64,000 nucleotides of DNA, from contig NZ_JAPWKD010000014.1 in the NCBI RefSeq assembly GCF_028283705.1, positions 164,620-228,619 on the forward strand, written 5' to 3'. The stretch comes from Pantoea sp. (GTDB lineage Bacteria > Pseudomonadota > Gammaproteobacteria > Enterobacterales > Enterobacteriaceae). Shown here in pieces: positions 53,669 to 64,000 of this stretch. Every line of letters starts with the position of its first letter. The stretch's first letter is position 1. The notes below the pieces were generated by a model. It was given only the letters and a program-made list of their open reading frames with translations, was not told where the DNA came from and did not search any database. A program made the position numbers and the translations under genes.

Positions 53669-54877
53669 TTAACCGTAGATCGGCATAAATGAAGCCTGTT
53701 GCTGAACCGGCTTACCATCCTGCCAGTAAGGTGACAGCAGGCGCAGACGGGCAATAATTGACGGCAGCGTCTGGATGACGTACTCGATCTCTTTTTCCCG
53801 CGTATAACGCGACAGGGAGAAACGAATGCTGCCGTGCGCCGCCGTATAGGGGATGTCCATCGCCCGCATCACATGGGAGGGTTCCAGCGATCCCGATGTG
53901 CAGGCGCTGCCGCTGGAGGCGGCAATCCCGGCCTGATTCAGCAGCAACAAAATGGCTTCCCCTTCGATAAACTCAAACGCGATATTGACGGTGCCGGGAA
54001 CGCGTGGCTGATTACCACCCATCACTTTTACCGAGGGAATCTGTGCCAGTACGCCTTCCTGCAATGTGTCGCGCAGCTGGGCAATGCTGCTCATACCGGG
54101 CAGGTGCACCTGCGCCAGTTCGCAGGCCATCCCCATCCCGACGATACCGGCGATATTTTCCGTGCCCGCGCGCCGACCGCGCTCCTGATGCCCGCCGCGC
54201 AACAACGGGCGAAAGCGGGTGCCGCGCCGCAGATAAAGGCAACCCACACCTTTCGGGCCGTGCAGCTTATGGGCGGAGCAGGAAAGCATATCGATACTGC
54301 TCTGCCCGACGGACATCGGAATTTTTCCGGTGACCTGAACCGCATCGCAGTGAAATAACGCGCCGCATTCATGAGCCAGCCCGGCCATTTCCTCCACCGG
54401 AAACATCACGCCGGTTTCATTGTTGGCCCACATCACACTCACCAGCGCTACCCGGTCACTCAGCACCTGGCGATACTGCGCCATATCCAGCGCACCATTA
54501 CTGTCCACCGCCAGCCGATGAATAACGTATCCCTGACGTTCCAGATGCTCGCACACCTCGAGGGTAGCGGGGTGTTCAACGGCAGTGGTGATAATTTCCC
54601 GTCTGTCCGGCTGTGCTTCGATAGCGCTATGCAGCGCAGTGGAGGTGGCTTCGGTGGCACAGGAGGTGAAGATAATTTCACTGCCATGTTCTGCGCCAAG
54701 CAGTGCCGCTACCTGCTGATGTGCGCGTTCTAACGCGGCGCGCGACGGCGTGCCAAAATCGTGGATCGAGGATGGATTACCGTAATACTCGGTGAGGAAA
54801 GGCATCATCGCCTCAAGCACCATCGGGTCAATACGGGTGGTGGCGTTGTTATCCAGATAAACCTGTTTCATCGGCAT
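53669..54877 (-). CDS. nifS: cysteine desulfurase NifS
   Basis: A 402-residue PLP enzyme that supplies sulfur to NifU. The PLP lysine is in [10 protein letters not shown] (about residue 204); the active-site cysteine is in [12 protein letters not shown] (about 327). Start at 54877 ([14 protein letters not shown]) is four bases from GGAG; the second ATG at 54871 gives the length of Klebsiella NifS. Lies 24 bases past the nifU stop. Confidence 0.94.
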   Translation of the reverse strand: MPMKQVYLDNNATTRIDPMVLEAMMPFLTEYYGNPSSIHDFGTPSRAALERAHQQVAALLGAEHGSEIIFTSCATEATSTALHSAIEAQPDRREIITTAVEHPATLEVCEHLERQGYVIHRLAVDSNGALDMAQYRQVLSDRVALVSVMWANNETGVMFPVEEMAGLAHECGALFHCDAVQVTGKIPMSVGQSSIDMLSCSAHKLHGPKGVGCLYLRRGTRFRPLLRGGHQERGRRAGTENIAGIVGMGMACELAQVHLPGMSSIAQLRDTLQEGVLAQIPSVKVMGGNQPRVPGTVNIAFEFIEGEAILLLLNQAGIAASSGSACTSGSLEPSHVMRAMDIPYTAAHGSIRFSLSRYTREKEIEYVIQTLPSIIARLRLLSPYWQDGKPVQQQASFMPIYG

Positions 54878-54901
54878 GTTTCTCCAGTGAGTCACGACGG
54901 C

Positions 54902-55726
54902 CTAAGCCGCCACCACTTCCATATAACAACCGGTACGTTCCATCAGTTTTTGTTGCAACCAGGCCAGCGTCATATCGGTCATCATGCAGCCGCTGCAACT
55001 GCCAGCCAGGCTGACGGTAACAGTGTGATTGGCGACATCAACCAGCGACATATCGCCACCGTCGGCCTGAATGTAGGGACGCAATTCGGTGATGGTCTCC
55101 ATCACCTCCTGCCAGTGGGGATCTTTTGCACTGCTTGCCGGGGCGGCAACCTGCGGGGCGTTAGCCAGAATGTTGGCCAGGGCCAGCTCAATCTTTTCAT
55201 GGCATGAGGTACAGCCACCGCCCGCCTTGGTGTAGTTGATCACCTCTTCCAGCGTGGTCAGGCCGTTGGTGAGTACCGCACGGCGGATGTGCCCCTCATC
55301 GACGCCGAAACATTTACAGATCAGCGCGCCTTCCTCATGGTCATCGTCGAGACTCAGGCCGCGATAGTTAGCGATGGCCGCATGCAGTGCTTCCTGGCCC
55401 ATCACCGAACAATGCATCTTCTGCGGCGGCAGGCCGTCGAGATAGTCAGCGATTTGCTGATTGGTGACCTGTTCTGCTTCGGACAGGGTGCGTCCGATAA
55501 TCAGCTCGGTCAGGGCGGAAGACGAGGCGATGGCGCTGCCACAGCCGAAGGTCTGAAATCCGGCTTCAAGGATGGTTTCATTTTCCGGATCAACCCGCAG
55601 CATCAGCCGCAGGGCGTCGCCGCAGCTCAGCGATCCCACGTCACCCACCGCATTAGCGTCATCGACAACACGGGCATTACGGGGATTAAAAAAATGGTCT
55701 TTCACCTTCTCGGAATAATTCCACAT
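54902..55726 (-). CDS. nifU: Fe-S scaffold protein NifU
   Basis: A 274-residue modular scaffold. N-terminal IscU-like domain with cysteines in SCGDALRL (about 35), FGCGSAIA (about 62) and MHCSVMG (about 106); central [2Fe-2S] ferredoxin-like domain CKCFGVDE and [10 protein letters not shown]-terminal Nfu domain with the CSGC pair in [10 protein letters not shown]. It assembles clusters for NifH and NifB. Transcribed from the sigma-54 promoter at 55807-55820. Confidence 0.95.
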   Translation of the reverse strand: MWNYSEKVKDHFFNPRNARVVDDANAVGDVGSLSCGDALRLMLRVDPENETILEAGFQTFGCGSAIASSSALTELIIGRTLSEAEQVTNQQIADYLDGLPPQKMHCSVMGQEALHAAIANYRGLSLDDDHEEGALICKCFGVDEGHIRRAVLTNGLTTLEEVINYTKAGGGCTSCHEKIELALANILANAPQVAAPASSAKDPHWQEVMETITELRPYIQADGGDMSLVDVANHTVTVSLAGSCSGCMMTDMTLAWLQQKLMERTGCYMEVVAA

Positions 55727-55806
55727 GCTCTCAGCTCCCAGTACTCAGACGGAAAGCGCCTTGGCGCATCTCCCCGCAGCAATCAACAGCGGGATAACAG
55801 AACCAA

Positions 55807-55820
55807 GCAAAAGCAGTACC
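55807..55820 (-). promoter_or_regulatory. nifU sigma-54 promoter
   Basis: Minus strand GG-TACTGCTTTT-GC, TTTTGCT at the -12, 10-base spacing. About 80 bases upstream of the nifU ATG. Drives nifUSVWZM. Confidence 0.82.
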
Positions 55821-55896
55821 AGAAGTGGAAAGTATTAATATTCAGAGAGATAGGGAGTTGTGGTAATAAAAAACCGCGCCCTGTGTCGCGGTTACG

Positions 55897-55912
55897 TGTG
55901 AGGTTTGTCACA
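55897..55912. promoter_or_regulatory. NifA upstream activator site for nifU
   Basis: TGT-GAGGTTTGTC-ACA, exact TGT-N10-ACA, about 105 bases upstream of the predicted start, in the nifX-nifU gap. Confidence 0.8.
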
Positions 55913-55930
55913 GTTGTGTCAGAGAAACGA

Positions 55931-56395
55931 CTAGAGATCGTCTTTATCCTGCCATTCGTGTTCTTGCAGTAGCTGAGCGAAGCGATCCGGATTGCGCTGG
56001 CGCTGCTGTTTACGTTGTTCTTTGTCGTACCAGTAATGTTGGATCTCCTGCAACAGCGCGCTGACCGGCGTATTGGCCGGTACCCGCACCGCACGTACGC
56101 CAGTCTTTAATAACTGGCTGAACACCTTCTCACCAATCGCCACGCAATACAGGGTGACGCAGTCCTCCAGCGCGTTGATGCGGTAACTTATTTTCTCCTC
56201 CTGATGCCCATTGAATACGGAAAAGTCGGCCACCCGCAGCAGCATGGCGTCATCCTGTTTCACCCCGTATACCACCAGCCGCGGAGTGGCACCAAAGTGC
56301 TGATCGACGTGGCGGCAATCCGAACTGGCAAAAGCCACTTTCATTGGCCATTCCTCCGCGCAGATGGTGCTGAACTGCCGGTTAACATGATGCAT
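55931..56395 (-). CDS. nifX: NifX, FeMo-cofactor precursor carrier
   Basis: A 154-residue NifX of the NifX/NafY/NifB-C family; carries NifB-co and VK-cluster intermediates to NifEN. Core MKVAFASSDCRHVDQHFGAT and VTLYCVAIGEKVFSQLL match. The start at 56395 (MHHVNRQF) is upstream of the MKVAFAS start and overlaps the nifN end by 14 bases, as in Klebsiella. Confidence 0.92.
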   Translation of the reverse strand: MHHVNRQFSTICAEEWPMKVAFASSDCRHVDQHFGATPRLVVYGVKQDDAMLLRVADFSVFNGHQEEKISYRINALEDCVTLYCVAIGEKVFSQLLKTGVRAVRVPANTPVSALLQEIQHYWYDKEQRKQQRQRNPDRFAQLLQEHEWQDKDDL

Positions 56396-57755
56396 GCTGA
56401 TCTCCCGGGCTGAATTGCTGACGCAACGGAGAGTGCCATGCCGGGAGGGTGTGATGGTGCTGACTCATCACATTCGCCAGCTCAAACAGGGTATCGCGTA
56501 TGCCCATATAGCCCTGGCGCACGCGGCGAAATTCTCCCAGCCGGTCATAGATCGGGAAACCGGCGCGAATCAGGGGGATGTCCATCTGCTGCGCCAGATT
56601 CGCCGCGTGAGAATTGGCCACCATCAGCGCCGCCGGGTTGTCGTGCAGCTGGTCCTGCATATCTTCCAGATCGCCGATCACCACTTTTCCGACCGGCAAA
56701 TGGCTGAGTCCCCGCTGGCTCACCGGGGCAATCACCGGGCCGGGCACCATGCCCTGGCTACAGGCAAAATCACACCAGGCGGCCAGCAAATCCCCTTCCG
56801 CCGCCATCGCCAGCGGCACCCCCTGCAACCACATATGACAATCGATCATCGCATCCTGTAGCTGCCCGCGTTGGCGCTCAATCCAGTCAGGCACGTTGCG
56901 ACCGGAAATGACTTTCAGCTGGTTGATAAACTGATCGCACGTTTCCAGCGTCATCAGGTGCGGCAAGGCGATCACCTCACCACGGCTGCGCTGGGCCAGC
57001 AGGGTGGCGGCATGTCCCAGCGACACCCCGATAGCCAGGGTGCATAAACTCTGGCCCATCTGCTCGATCTGGGCCAGGGTTGTGCCGCCCTGGGTGACCG
57101 GCGAGAAATCACCGCTCGCCAGATGCCCATCGAGGGATAACGACAGGTCTGGCACCACTACCGATTGTAAGCCGAAGGCCTCCACATAGCTGCGCAGCAA
57201 CTCCACATCACCTGGGGTGAGCAGATGGCTGAGCAACAGATTGACGCGGCGGTTACGCCCGGATGGCAGCGGTTTCTCCGGTATCCATTGCTCGATCATG
57301 CTTTCCAGCACCGCGCTGAAGCCATTCTCCAGCGAGCCATAAAAATCTGGCGTGTTAACGGTTAACAACGCCACATGTTTATATCGTGGTGACGCTTCGC
57401 GAAACTGACGTACCACGCGTGTGATATCGCTGCCCTGAGCCTCAGACAACCCGGTACTCAGCAGCACAATGGCTTTCGGGTTATTGCGCTGACACAGGGT
57501 GTTGAGCGCGGTAATGATATTGTCGTCGGACCCCATGATGGTGGACATCGGGTCCATTGCGGTGGATTGCAGGGGAATGGGATCATGAAAATGCTGGATA
57601 AAAAATACCTTAGCGAAGGCGCTACAGCCCTGCGCGCCATGAACCAGCGGGATGCAGTGCTCAAAACCCATGCTGGCAAGGATGGCCCCCAGCGGTTGCC
57701 CACTTTTCACCGGGCTGACGGCCAGCGGTTTTTTAGAACGAATGATTTCAGCCAT
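56382..57755 (-). CDS. nifN: FeMo-cofactor scaffold beta subunit NifN
   Basis: A 457-residue homologue of NifK. Near the N-terminus HGAQGCSAFAKVFFIQHFHD retains the cysteine position of the P-cluster-like site in NifN. NifEN is the scaffold on which the cofactor precursor is converted to FeMo-co. Preceded by AAGGAGCAGGTT and separated from nifE by 15 bases. Confidence 0.94.
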   Translation of the reverse strand: MAEIIRSKKPLAVSPVKSGQPLGAILASMGFEHCIPLVHGAQGCSAFAKVFFIQHFHDPIPLQSTAMDPMSTIMGSDDNIITALNTLCQRNNPKAIVLLSTGLSEAQGSDITRVVRQFREASPRYKHVALLTVNTPDFYGSLENGFSAVLESMIEQWIPEKPLPSGRNRRVNLLLSHLLTPGDVELLRSYVEAFGLQSVVVPDLSLSLDGHLASGDFSPVTQGGTTLAQIEQMGQSLCTLAIGVSLGHAATLLAQRSRGEVIALPHLMTLETCDQFINQLKVISGRNVPDWIERQRGQLQDAMIDCHMWLQGVPLAMAAEGDLLAAWCDFACSQGMVPGPVIAPVSQRGLSHLPVGKVVIGDLEDMQDQLHDNPAALMVANSHAANLAQQMDIPLIRAGFPIYDRLGEFRRVRQGYMGIRDTLFELANVMSQHHHTLPAWHSPLRQQFSPGDQHASC

Positions 57756-57770
57756 AACCTGCTCCTTCTT

Positions 57771-59144
57771 TTAGTGCCAGGGTGCGCGGGCGTGCGTTTG
57801 TGACCATATCGGGCTTTCCAGCGTCTGGCATAACTGCTGTGCCAACGTGACGATCCCGTGGTAACCCGCGTAAGCATGCTCACGCTCCTGATTGATATCG
57901 AGAAACGGTAGCCGGGCTTTATAAGCGGTATACATATTGCGTCCACCGGCGATCATCATGTCGGCCTGATAGCGATAGACCACATCAAGCAGGGTGCGGG
58001 CGTTGCCTTCATCCAGCATCAGGGCATCCTCGCCCATCAGTTCCCGGATGCGTTGCTTGTCCTCCTCAGTGGATTTGCGCGTGCCGGTGGCGACCACCGT
58101 CATGCCAAGATCCTGCAAGGCCGAGACCACCGACCAGGATTTTACCCCGCCGGTATACAGCAGGGCCTTGCGTCCGCGCAGCCGGTCACGATACGGAGCC
58201 AGCGCCTGGTCAGCCACCCGTTCTTCGCGCGCAATCAGGGCTTCGGTGCGCTGCATCAGGTCGTGATCACCGGTCAGCGCGGCCAGCTGGCGCAGGGACT
58301 CTGAGGTGGCACGCACGCCATAAAAACTGCCTTCAAACCACGGCGTGCCATAGCGTTGTTCGAGGGCGCGCGCCACGTTGATTAGCGCGCGGGAGCACAC
58401 CAGCATATTGACCTGAGCACGGTGCAAGGTCTGTATTTCGGCAAAACGCCCGTCGCCGGACAAGGTGCCCAGCACGCGAATGCCCAGCTCATCCAGCAGG
58501 GGCTGGATATGCCAGAATTCCCCGGCGATATTGTATTCACCAATCAGGCCGATATCGTGGCGGTGTTCAGGCGGGAAAGGGGTATCCATAGGCCAGGGAG
58601 CAGGCTCACGCCCGCCTATCACCTGTTTCACCATCATTTCTCCCGCCAGACGGTTGCCAAGGTTCTTGCTGCCATAGAATCCGGCGACATCGATCGCGAT
58701 GACCGGTACGCCCGTGGCGGTGGCTGCGGCGCGGCATACCGCTTCAATATCGTCGCCCTCCATGGCCGGAACACAGGTGTTGTAGATGAACACGGCGGCG
58801 GGATGGTAACGATTGACGATATGGCGAACCGCGTGAAACAGGCGGCGCTCGCCGTTGCCCATAATCACGTCCTGTTCATTTAAATCGGTGGTAAACCCCA
58901 ACCGGTTAATCAGCGCCCCCGAGCTGAAACTGCCCCGGTTATCCCATGAGCTGCCAGTGCAACCGATCGGGCCATGTACCAGATGCGCCACATCGGCAAT
59001 CGGCAGCAGGGTGATTTGTGCCCCATCGAAAGCGCAGCCACCGGCAGTCGCGCCGGGTTTGGGCGCACTACAGCCGGATTTTTGTTTATGGTTATGCTCG
59101 CAGGCAGGCTCATCCAGCAGGGCCAGGATTTCATTCCCCTTCAT
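57771..59144 (-). CDS. nifE: FeMo-cofactor scaffold alpha subunit NifE
   Basis: A 457-residue NifD homologue: [29 protein letters not shown] and [17 protein letters not shown] carry cluster-ligand cysteines, and [20 protein letters not shown] is the conserved C-terminal region. Forms NifEN with NifN. Start at 59144 after GAGG. First gene of nifENX with a sigma-54 promoter at 59182-59195. Confidence 0.95.
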   Translation of the reverse strand: MKGNEILALLDEPACEHNHKQKSGCSAPKPGATAGGCAFDGAQITLLPIADVAHLVHGPIGCTGSSWDNRGSFSSGALINRLGFTTDLNEQDVIMGNGERRLFHAVRHIVNRYHPAAVFIYNTCVPAMEGDDIEAVCRAAATATGVPVIAIDVAGFYGSKNLGNRLAGEMMVKQVIGGREPAPWPMDTPFPPEHRHDIGLIGEYNIAGEFWHIQPLLDELGIRVLGTLSGDGRFAEIQTLHRAQVNMLVCSRALINVARALEQRYGTPWFEGSFYGVRATSESLRQLAALTGDHDLMQRTEALIAREERVADQALAPYRDRLRGRKALLYTGGVKSWSVVSALQDLGMTVVATGTRKSTEEDKQRIRELMGEDALMLDEGNARTLLDVVYRYQADMMIAGGRNMYTAYKARLPFLDINQEREHAYAGYHGIVTLAQQLCQTLESPIWSQTHARAPWH

Positions 59145-59181
59145 AGGTACCTCGTTGACTGATTGGGTTAGCTGAGTCGTT

Positions 59182-59195
59182 GCAAATCCCGGACC
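59182..59195 (-). promoter_or_regulatory. nifE sigma-54 promoter
   Basis: Minus strand CT-GG-TCCGGGATTT-GC-A with the correct 10-base spacing and a TTTGCA -12. Located 38 bases from the nifE ATG. Confidence 0.8.
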
Positions 59196-59229
59196 AGAAA
59201 ATACTCATTGATATTTAAGGAGAAAATGT

Positions 59230-59245
59230 TGTCGGCTTTACGACA
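59230..59245. promoter_or_regulatory. NifA upstream activator site for nifE
   Basis: TGT-CGGCTTTACG-ACA, exact TGT-N10-ACA, roughly 60-75 bases upstream of the predicted nifE start site. Confidence 0.75.
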
Positions 59246-59265
59246 AAACAGACAACGCAGGAAGG

Positions 59266-59298
59266 GACCCCACAAGACAAGCCTTGTCTGATGGGGTC
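59266..59298 (-). terminator. strong hairpin after nifY
   Basis: A GACCCCA/TGGGGTC stem continuing, after a two-base bulge on each side, into AGACAAG/CTTGTCT. Nine bases past the nifY stop in transcript order. No long T run follows, so it may stabilise the nifHDKTY message 3' end or terminate inefficiently. Confidence 0.65.
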
Positions 59299-59306
59299 AG
59301 AACGGA

Positions 59307-59969
59307 TCAGAAAACGCGTGATTCCAGCGGATTGGCGCGGTCAAGGCGTTTTGCCAGCCACGGCGGTAACTGCCCGGCAAACAGCTTTTTGATGTTGTCA
59401 CACTGGGAGGTGATGGTCAGTCCTGTCGGTACCTTGATGGGATGGATATTGTGGCGGATCAACCGGGCAGCGGCAGGGCCACCAATCGCTTCACAAAATA
59501 ACAGCTGACAGTCGTGCAGCAACTGCGCCCGCACTTCGTTCGCTTCATCCTGCTGTGGCGCAGAAGGATAACGCCGTAAGCTGTGCAGCCAGTAACCGTC
59601 ATCATCAAAGGCGTAGACAAAGAACAACCGCCCCTGCCCAAAGTGACCATTGATCATCAACCCATCCTGTGAAGCAAAAGCCACCTGTAACTGCGGTCGG
59701 CGTTGGGGAAAGGTTGCCACCCGCAGATGCTGCGGTAGCTCACCGCGCAGGCAGGCTTTTACCCGTGACCAGCGTCCCGGCGACATCAGCACCTCATCGC
59801 CAGGAAAAAAGGCTTCCAGCTGGCTTTGCGTATAGGCCGCCAGGCGAGCCGGGGTCAGCGCGTCGTCCTGATCGCGGGTCAGCCAGGCCATGATTTGTGC
59901 GGGCTGGAGTTCCGGCAGGCTCTGAAACAGCGCCAGCATGCGCCAGAAAAGAATATCGTGGTCAGACAT
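59307..59969 (-). CDS. nifY: NifY, cofactor-insertion chaperone
   Basis: A 220-residue NifY of the NifX/NafY family. The C-terminal dinitrogenase-iron-molybdenum-binding domain covers about 85-205 (VAFASQDGLMINGHFGQGRL, LLFCEAIGGPAAARL). It associates with apo-MoFe protein awaiting FeMo-co. The start at 59969 follows GGGGGAGTGAG; the longer open frame runs back through nifT and is not used. Confidence 0.92.
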   Translation of the reverse strand: MSDHDILFWRMLALFQSLPELQPAQIMAWLTRDQDDALTPARLAAYTQSQLEAFFPGDEVLMSPGRWSRVKACLRGELPQHLRVATFPQRRPQLQVAFASQDGLMINGHFGQGRLFFVYAFDDDGYWLHSLRRYPSAPQQDEANEVRAQLLHDCQLLFCEAIGGPAAARLIRHNIHPIKVPTGLTITSQCDNIKKLFAGQLPPWLAKRLDRANPLESRVF

Positions 59970-59980
59970 CTCACTCCCCC

Positions 59981-60199
59981 TTAATTCTGTGCATCGCGAC
60001 TGGCGCGCAGGCTGACGGGAAAATCCGGCCGTCCCGGTTGCTCGCTGACGAAGTAGCGGCGTCCCCCTTCCAGAGACACAGCACCGCCCCAGCGATCCGG
60101 GGTGTCGTGCTCGACTGCGATCACTTTGGCTTCCAGATCCTGTTTGGCGATATAGCAATACAAATCCGCCCCACGTCGACGAAAGATAACCATCGGCAT
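59981..60199 (-). CDS. nifT: NifT
   Basis: A 72-residue NifT/FixU family protein (MPMVIFRRRGADLYCYIAKQ, then RWGGAVSLEGGRRYFV). Found between nifK and nifY in enterobacterial clusters; function not settled and dispensable in Klebsiella. Eleven bases before nifY. Confidence 0.9.
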   Translation of the reverse strand: MPMVIFRRRGADLYCYIAKQDLEAKVIAVEHDTPDRWGGAVSLEGGRRYFVSEQPGRPDFPVSLRASRDAQN

Positions 60200-60241
60200 A
60201 CTGTCCCCCTGTAGCCCCGCGTCTGGCGGGGCAGGTGTTGG

Positions 60242-61804
60242 TTAACGGATAAGGTCAAAGCCGTAATCGGTTTTGCCGAGTTTGATGGTGTCTCTGTCCA
60301 CTTTTTCCAGCACCGCATTCACCAGCGTGGTCAGAATGCTCATCGCCCCTTCGTAACCCCAGGTGGTCTGGCGATGCAGGTGATGGCGATCAAACAGCGG
60401 GAAGCCGAGGCGAATCAGCGGCACTTCGAACTGTTCGCCTTTTGCCAGGGTGTCGCGCTGGATGAATTTGGCGTAGGAGTTACCGATCATAAAGTCCGGC
60501 TGGCGGGTGAACATCAGGGATCGGAAATGCCACAAATCACAGTTGATAAAGACTTCACTCTCCTGCCCGTAGGGTGACGCCTCCAGCATTTTCTTCATGG
60601 CTTTCTGCCAGCGTTTATTGCCGTTATGGCTGAGGATAACGGTGGGTTCACAGCCCAGTTCCAGCAGGAAGCGCGTCAGTCCCATGACAAAATCCGGATC
60701 GCCATACAGGCCGAATTTTTTCCCGTGCAGCCAGGAGTGGGAATCCAGCATCATATCCACCAGTCGACCACGCTCCAGCGCCAGCACATCGGGGATGGCT
60801 TTGCCGGTCAGTTGGCTGATGGTCATCAGTAACTCGTCCGTGCCCGCCAGTCCCAGTGGGATCTGCACCTCAGTGGCAGGCTGGTTCCACATCTCCTGTA
60901 CCACTTTTTTGCTTTTCACCAGCTGCCACGGCTGAAGCAGCAGGGTGTCGATGGCATCAGGAGCCTCACGCATCTCCTGCTGCGTCGTGCCGCCGGCGTA
61001 CATGTGGTAATGGCCGTCAGCCGGGGTATCCAGCACGTCGGAAGGGTCAGATAGCAGGCTGGTGGGCACCTCCATTTGTGCCAGCATGCGTTTCAGTACG
61101 CGGAAATTCCCCAGATAGGTTTCAAATCCGGTCACCAGATTCAGCCGGGGGAATTTGCCCGGCTGGGCTACGTGGTCCGCGGTGAAGGTTTTGGCAAAAC
61201 CTTCAAACATATTGTCCCAGCCGGTGACATGGCTGCCGATAAAACTTGGCGTGTGGGCAAAAGGCACCGGCAGGCTGGCATCGACAAAACCGTCTTTTTT
61301 GGCGTTGGCGATGAACGCCTGTAAATCATCGCCGATGACTTCAGCCATGCAGGTGGTGGAAACTGCGATGATCTCCGGCTGGTACAGGGTGCTGGCATTT
61401 TGCAGCCCGGTATTCATATTGTTGTTGCCGCCAAATACTGCCGCGTCCTCGGTCATCGAGTCAGAGACGCAGGCCACCGGTTCTTTGAAATGACGGTTAA
61501 AGTAGGTGCGGAAATACGCTACACATCCCTGCGAACCGTGGACATAGGGCAGGGTGTTGGCAAATCCCAGCGAGCAGAGCACCGCCCCCAGCGGCTGGCA
61601 GGCTTTGGCCGGGTCAATGGTCAGTGCTTCGCGTTTAAAATTCAGCGCTTCATATTCGGCGGTGGTGGTCCATTGGAAGACTTCCTGCACGCGCGCCTGG
61701 TCCCAGGCTTCTTCCTGCGATCGTTTGCCACTGAACAGCGTCTGATACTCATCCTGTTCAAACAAGGGATGACAATTATGAATCTTATCAACAGTCTGGC
61801 TCAT
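60242..61804 (-). CDS. nifK: nitrogenase MoFe protein beta subunit NifK
   Basis: A 520-residue subunit carrying half of the P-cluster ligands: KACQPLGAVLC (Cys70), GSQGCVAYFR (Cys95) and STTCMAEVIGDD (Cys153). An in-frame start 7 codons upstream is possible, but the ATG at 61804 (MSQTVDKIHNCHPLF) matches Klebsiella NifK in position and length. Lies 55 bases past the nifD stop. Confidence 0.96.
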   Translation of the reverse strand: MSQTVDKIHNCHPLFEQDEYQTLFSGKRSQEEAWDQARVQEVFQWTTTAEYEALNFKREALTIDPAKACQPLGAVLCSLGFANTLPYVHGSQGCVAYFRTYFNRHFKEPVACVSDSMTEDAAVFGGNNNMNTGLQNASTLYQPEIIAVSTTCMAEVIGDDLQAFIANAKKDGFVDASLPVPFAHTPSFIGSHVTGWDNMFEGFAKTFTADHVAQPGKFPRLNLVTGFETYLGNFRVLKRMLAQMEVPTSLLSDPSDVLDTPADGHYHMYAGGTTQQEMREAPDAIDTLLLQPWQLVKSKKVVQEMWNQPATEVQIPLGLAGTDELLMTISQLTGKAIPDVLALERGRLVDMMLDSHSWLHGKKFGLYGDPDFVMGLTRFLLELGCEPTVILSHNGNKRWQKAMKKMLEASPYGQESEVFINCDLWHFRSLMFTRQPDFMIGNSYAKFIQRDTLAKGEQFEVPLIRLGFPLFDRHHLHRQTTWGYEGAMSILTTLVNAVLEKVDRDTIKLGKTDYGFDLIR

Positions 61805-61859
61805 GGTGTTCTCCTCCCGCGCCACAAATCGGTGAACTGACGGGATTGCAAAAGAGATG

Positions 61860-63308
61860 TCAGGCGGACTTCAGCCAGGGCGCGGTTAACTGGCCCCAGG
61901 CGGGATTGTTCAGGGTCATATCCATATCCCGGGCAAAGATGGCGAAGCCGTCATAGCCGTGATAGGGGCCGGAGTAGTCCCAGGAGTGCATCTGGCGGAA
62001 CGGGACGCCCATCTTCTGGAATATGTACTTTTCTTTGATGCCTGAGCCGATAAGGTCCGGTTTCAGCGCTTTTACAAAGGCTTCCAGCTCATAACTGCTG
62101 GCATCATCGAACAGCAAGGTGCCTTCCTTCAGATCCGGCAGGGTACGATCGTAATCGTCGTTATGACCAAACTCGTAACCTGCGGCGATAATCTCCATGC
62201 CGAGATCTTCATAGGCCCCGATCAGATGGCGTGGCCGCAGTCCGCCCATATACAGCAGCACTTTGCGCCCCTCCAGCCGTGGGCGATATTTCGCGATGAT
62301 GGCATCGTTCTGCGCCTGATATCGGGCGATTACCGCTTCGGCATTGGCCCGGATGGTGTCGTCAAACTGATCGGCAATTTTGCGCAGCGACTCAGCCACT
62401 TTGGTCGGTCCGAAGAAGTTGTATTCCATCCACGGGATACCGTGCTTCTCTTCCATATGGCGCGAGATGTAGTTCATCGAACGATAGCAATGCACCAGGT
62501 TGAGTTTTACGAACGGGGTGTTTTCCATTTCAACCAGGGTGCCATCACCTGACCATTGCGCCACCACACGCAGCCCCATCTCTTCCAGCAGGATGCGCGA
62601 GGCCCAGGCATCACCGCCAATGTTGTAGTCGCCGATAATGGCCACATCGTAAGGTGTGGTTTCGAAGGGTCTGCCCTCGCGGTTATCAAGGATCCAGTCG
62701 CGGATCACGTCGTTGGCGATATGATGACCGAGGGATTGCGATACGCCGCGAAAACCCTCGCAGCGCACCGGGACCACCGGCTTGTTAATCGCCTTTTCGC
62801 TGGCTTTGGCGACGGCAGAGATATCGTCGCCAATCAACCCGACCGGACATTCCGACTGAATGCTGATCCCTTTGGTGAGCGGGAACAGTTCTTCCATCTC
62901 TTCAATCAGTTTGGTGAGCTTTTTGTCACCACCAAACACGATGTCGCGCTCCTGAAAATCCGAGGTGAAGTTGAGGGTGACAAAGCTATCGACACCGCTA
63001 ACCCCAGTGAAGTAGTTACGACGGCCCGCGCGTGAATACTGGCCGCAACCGACCGGGCCATGCGAGATGTGGGCCATATCTTTGATCGGACCAAATACCA
63101 CCCCTTTCGATCCTGCATAGGCGCAACCGCGCACCGTCATCACGCCTGGCTGCGATTTGCGGTTGGAGATGATGCATTTACCGACGCTCTCCATTTCCGG
63201 GTCGGTCACCATCATGTGTTTGCGGCGTTCTTTGCGCGTCTTCTCCGGGTAGATCTCCAGCACTTCCTGGATGATCGCCAGATTACGCTCCGCTGTTTCG
63301 TTACTCAT
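61860..63308 (-). CDS. nifD: nitrogenase MoFe protein alpha subunit NifD
   Basis: A 482-residue subunit that holds FeMo-co. P-cluster cysteines in VRGCAYAG (about 62), [10 protein letters not shown] (about 88) and [12 protein letters not shown] (about 154); FeMo-co ligands Cys in [12 protein letters not shown] (about 275) and His in [13 protein letters not shown] (about 442). The start at 63308 follows AGGAGTCCTCC. Twenty-six bases from nifH. Confidence 0.97.
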   Translation of the reverse strand: MSNETAERNLAIIQEVLEIYPEKTRKERRKHMMVTDPEMESVGKCIISNRKSQPGVMTVRGCAYAGSKGVVFGPIKDMAHISHGPVGCGQYSRAGRRNYFTGVSGVDSFVTLNFTSDFQERDIVFGGDKKLTKLIEEMEELFPLTKGISIQSECPVGLIGDDISAVAKASEKAINKPVVPVRCEGFRGVSQSLGHHIANDVIRDWILDNREGRPFETTPYDVAIIGDYNIGGDAWASRILLEEMGLRVVAQWSGDGTLVEMENTPFVKLNLVHCYRSMNYISRHMEEKHGIPWMEYNFFGPTKVAESLRKIADQFDDTIRANAEAVIARYQAQNDAIIAKYRPRLEGRKVLLYMGGLRPRHLIGAYEDLGMEIIAAGYEFGHNDDYDRTLPDLKEGTLLFDDASSYELEAFVKALKPDLIGSGIKEKYIFQKMGVPFRQMHSWDYSGPYHGYDGFAIFARDMDMTLNNPAWGQLTAPWLKSA

Positions 63309-63334
63309 GGAGGACTCCTGTTAGGCCTGGGGCA

Positions 63335-64000
<666 letters not shown>

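Overview
The window reads as part of a diazotrophic gammaproteobacterium of the order Enterobacterales. The right half is a Klebsiella-type nif cluster: the gene order (nifQ, B, A, L, F, then M, Z, W, V, S, U, X, N, E, Y, T, K, D, H), NifL/NifA lengths, an ATGA-coupled nifLA pair and sigma-54 promoters with NifA upstream activator sequences (UAS) all match that arrangement. Pantoea, Kosakonia, Phytobacter, Enterobacter and Klebsiella are candidate genera; the genus cannot be fixed from sequence reading alone.

Left third (1-27 kb): an accessory zone of small-molecule detoxification and redox enzymes with their regulators, toxin-antitoxin modules and decayed mobile DNA. It holds a GNAT acetyltransferase, a PLP-dependent ammonia-lyase, a GC-rich foreign-looking block (hydrolase, GlxA-like and LysR regulators, two SDRs) ending in IS481- and IS3-like remnants, an AbiE toxin-antitoxin pair with a readable promoter/operator, and two paralogous LysR/VOC/SnoaL loci. 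In one of those loci the LysR gene is dead and VOC and SnoaL-like domains are separate genes; in the other LysR is intact and the two domains are fused. A DUF305/beta-propeller pair, an amidase/TetR pair, an Old Yellow Enzyme locus with a NemR-like TetR, and a RES-domain toxin facing an HTH protein complete the zone.

Middle (27.2-33.6 kb): a DeoR-controlled tetronate-type operon (MFS transporter, OtnC, cytoplasmic binding-protein-like gene, Asp/Glu-racemase-like gene, OtnK, OtnI) that has no dehydrogenase gene.

Right (33.9-64 kb): nifBQ, nifLA and nifF, then an 11-kb block between the 3' ends of the convergent genes nifF and nifM, then nifUSVWZM, nifENX and nifHDKTY, with nifH cut by the window edge. 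The block holds two near-identical secreted DUF1471 genes flanking an agmatinase/amino-acid ABC transporter/agmatinase operon with its LysR regulator, a relict of a nifM 3' end, and a 1543-residue protein of unknown function. Regulation is readable: candidate NtrC sites and a sigma-54 promoter for nifLA, and sigma-54 promoters with TGT-N10-ACA elements for nifF, nifB, nifU and nifE. NifLA would switch on the other nif operons; NifUSVBENXQ make the cofactors, NifMZWTY mature or protect the proteins, NifF supplies electrons and NifHDK is the enzyme.
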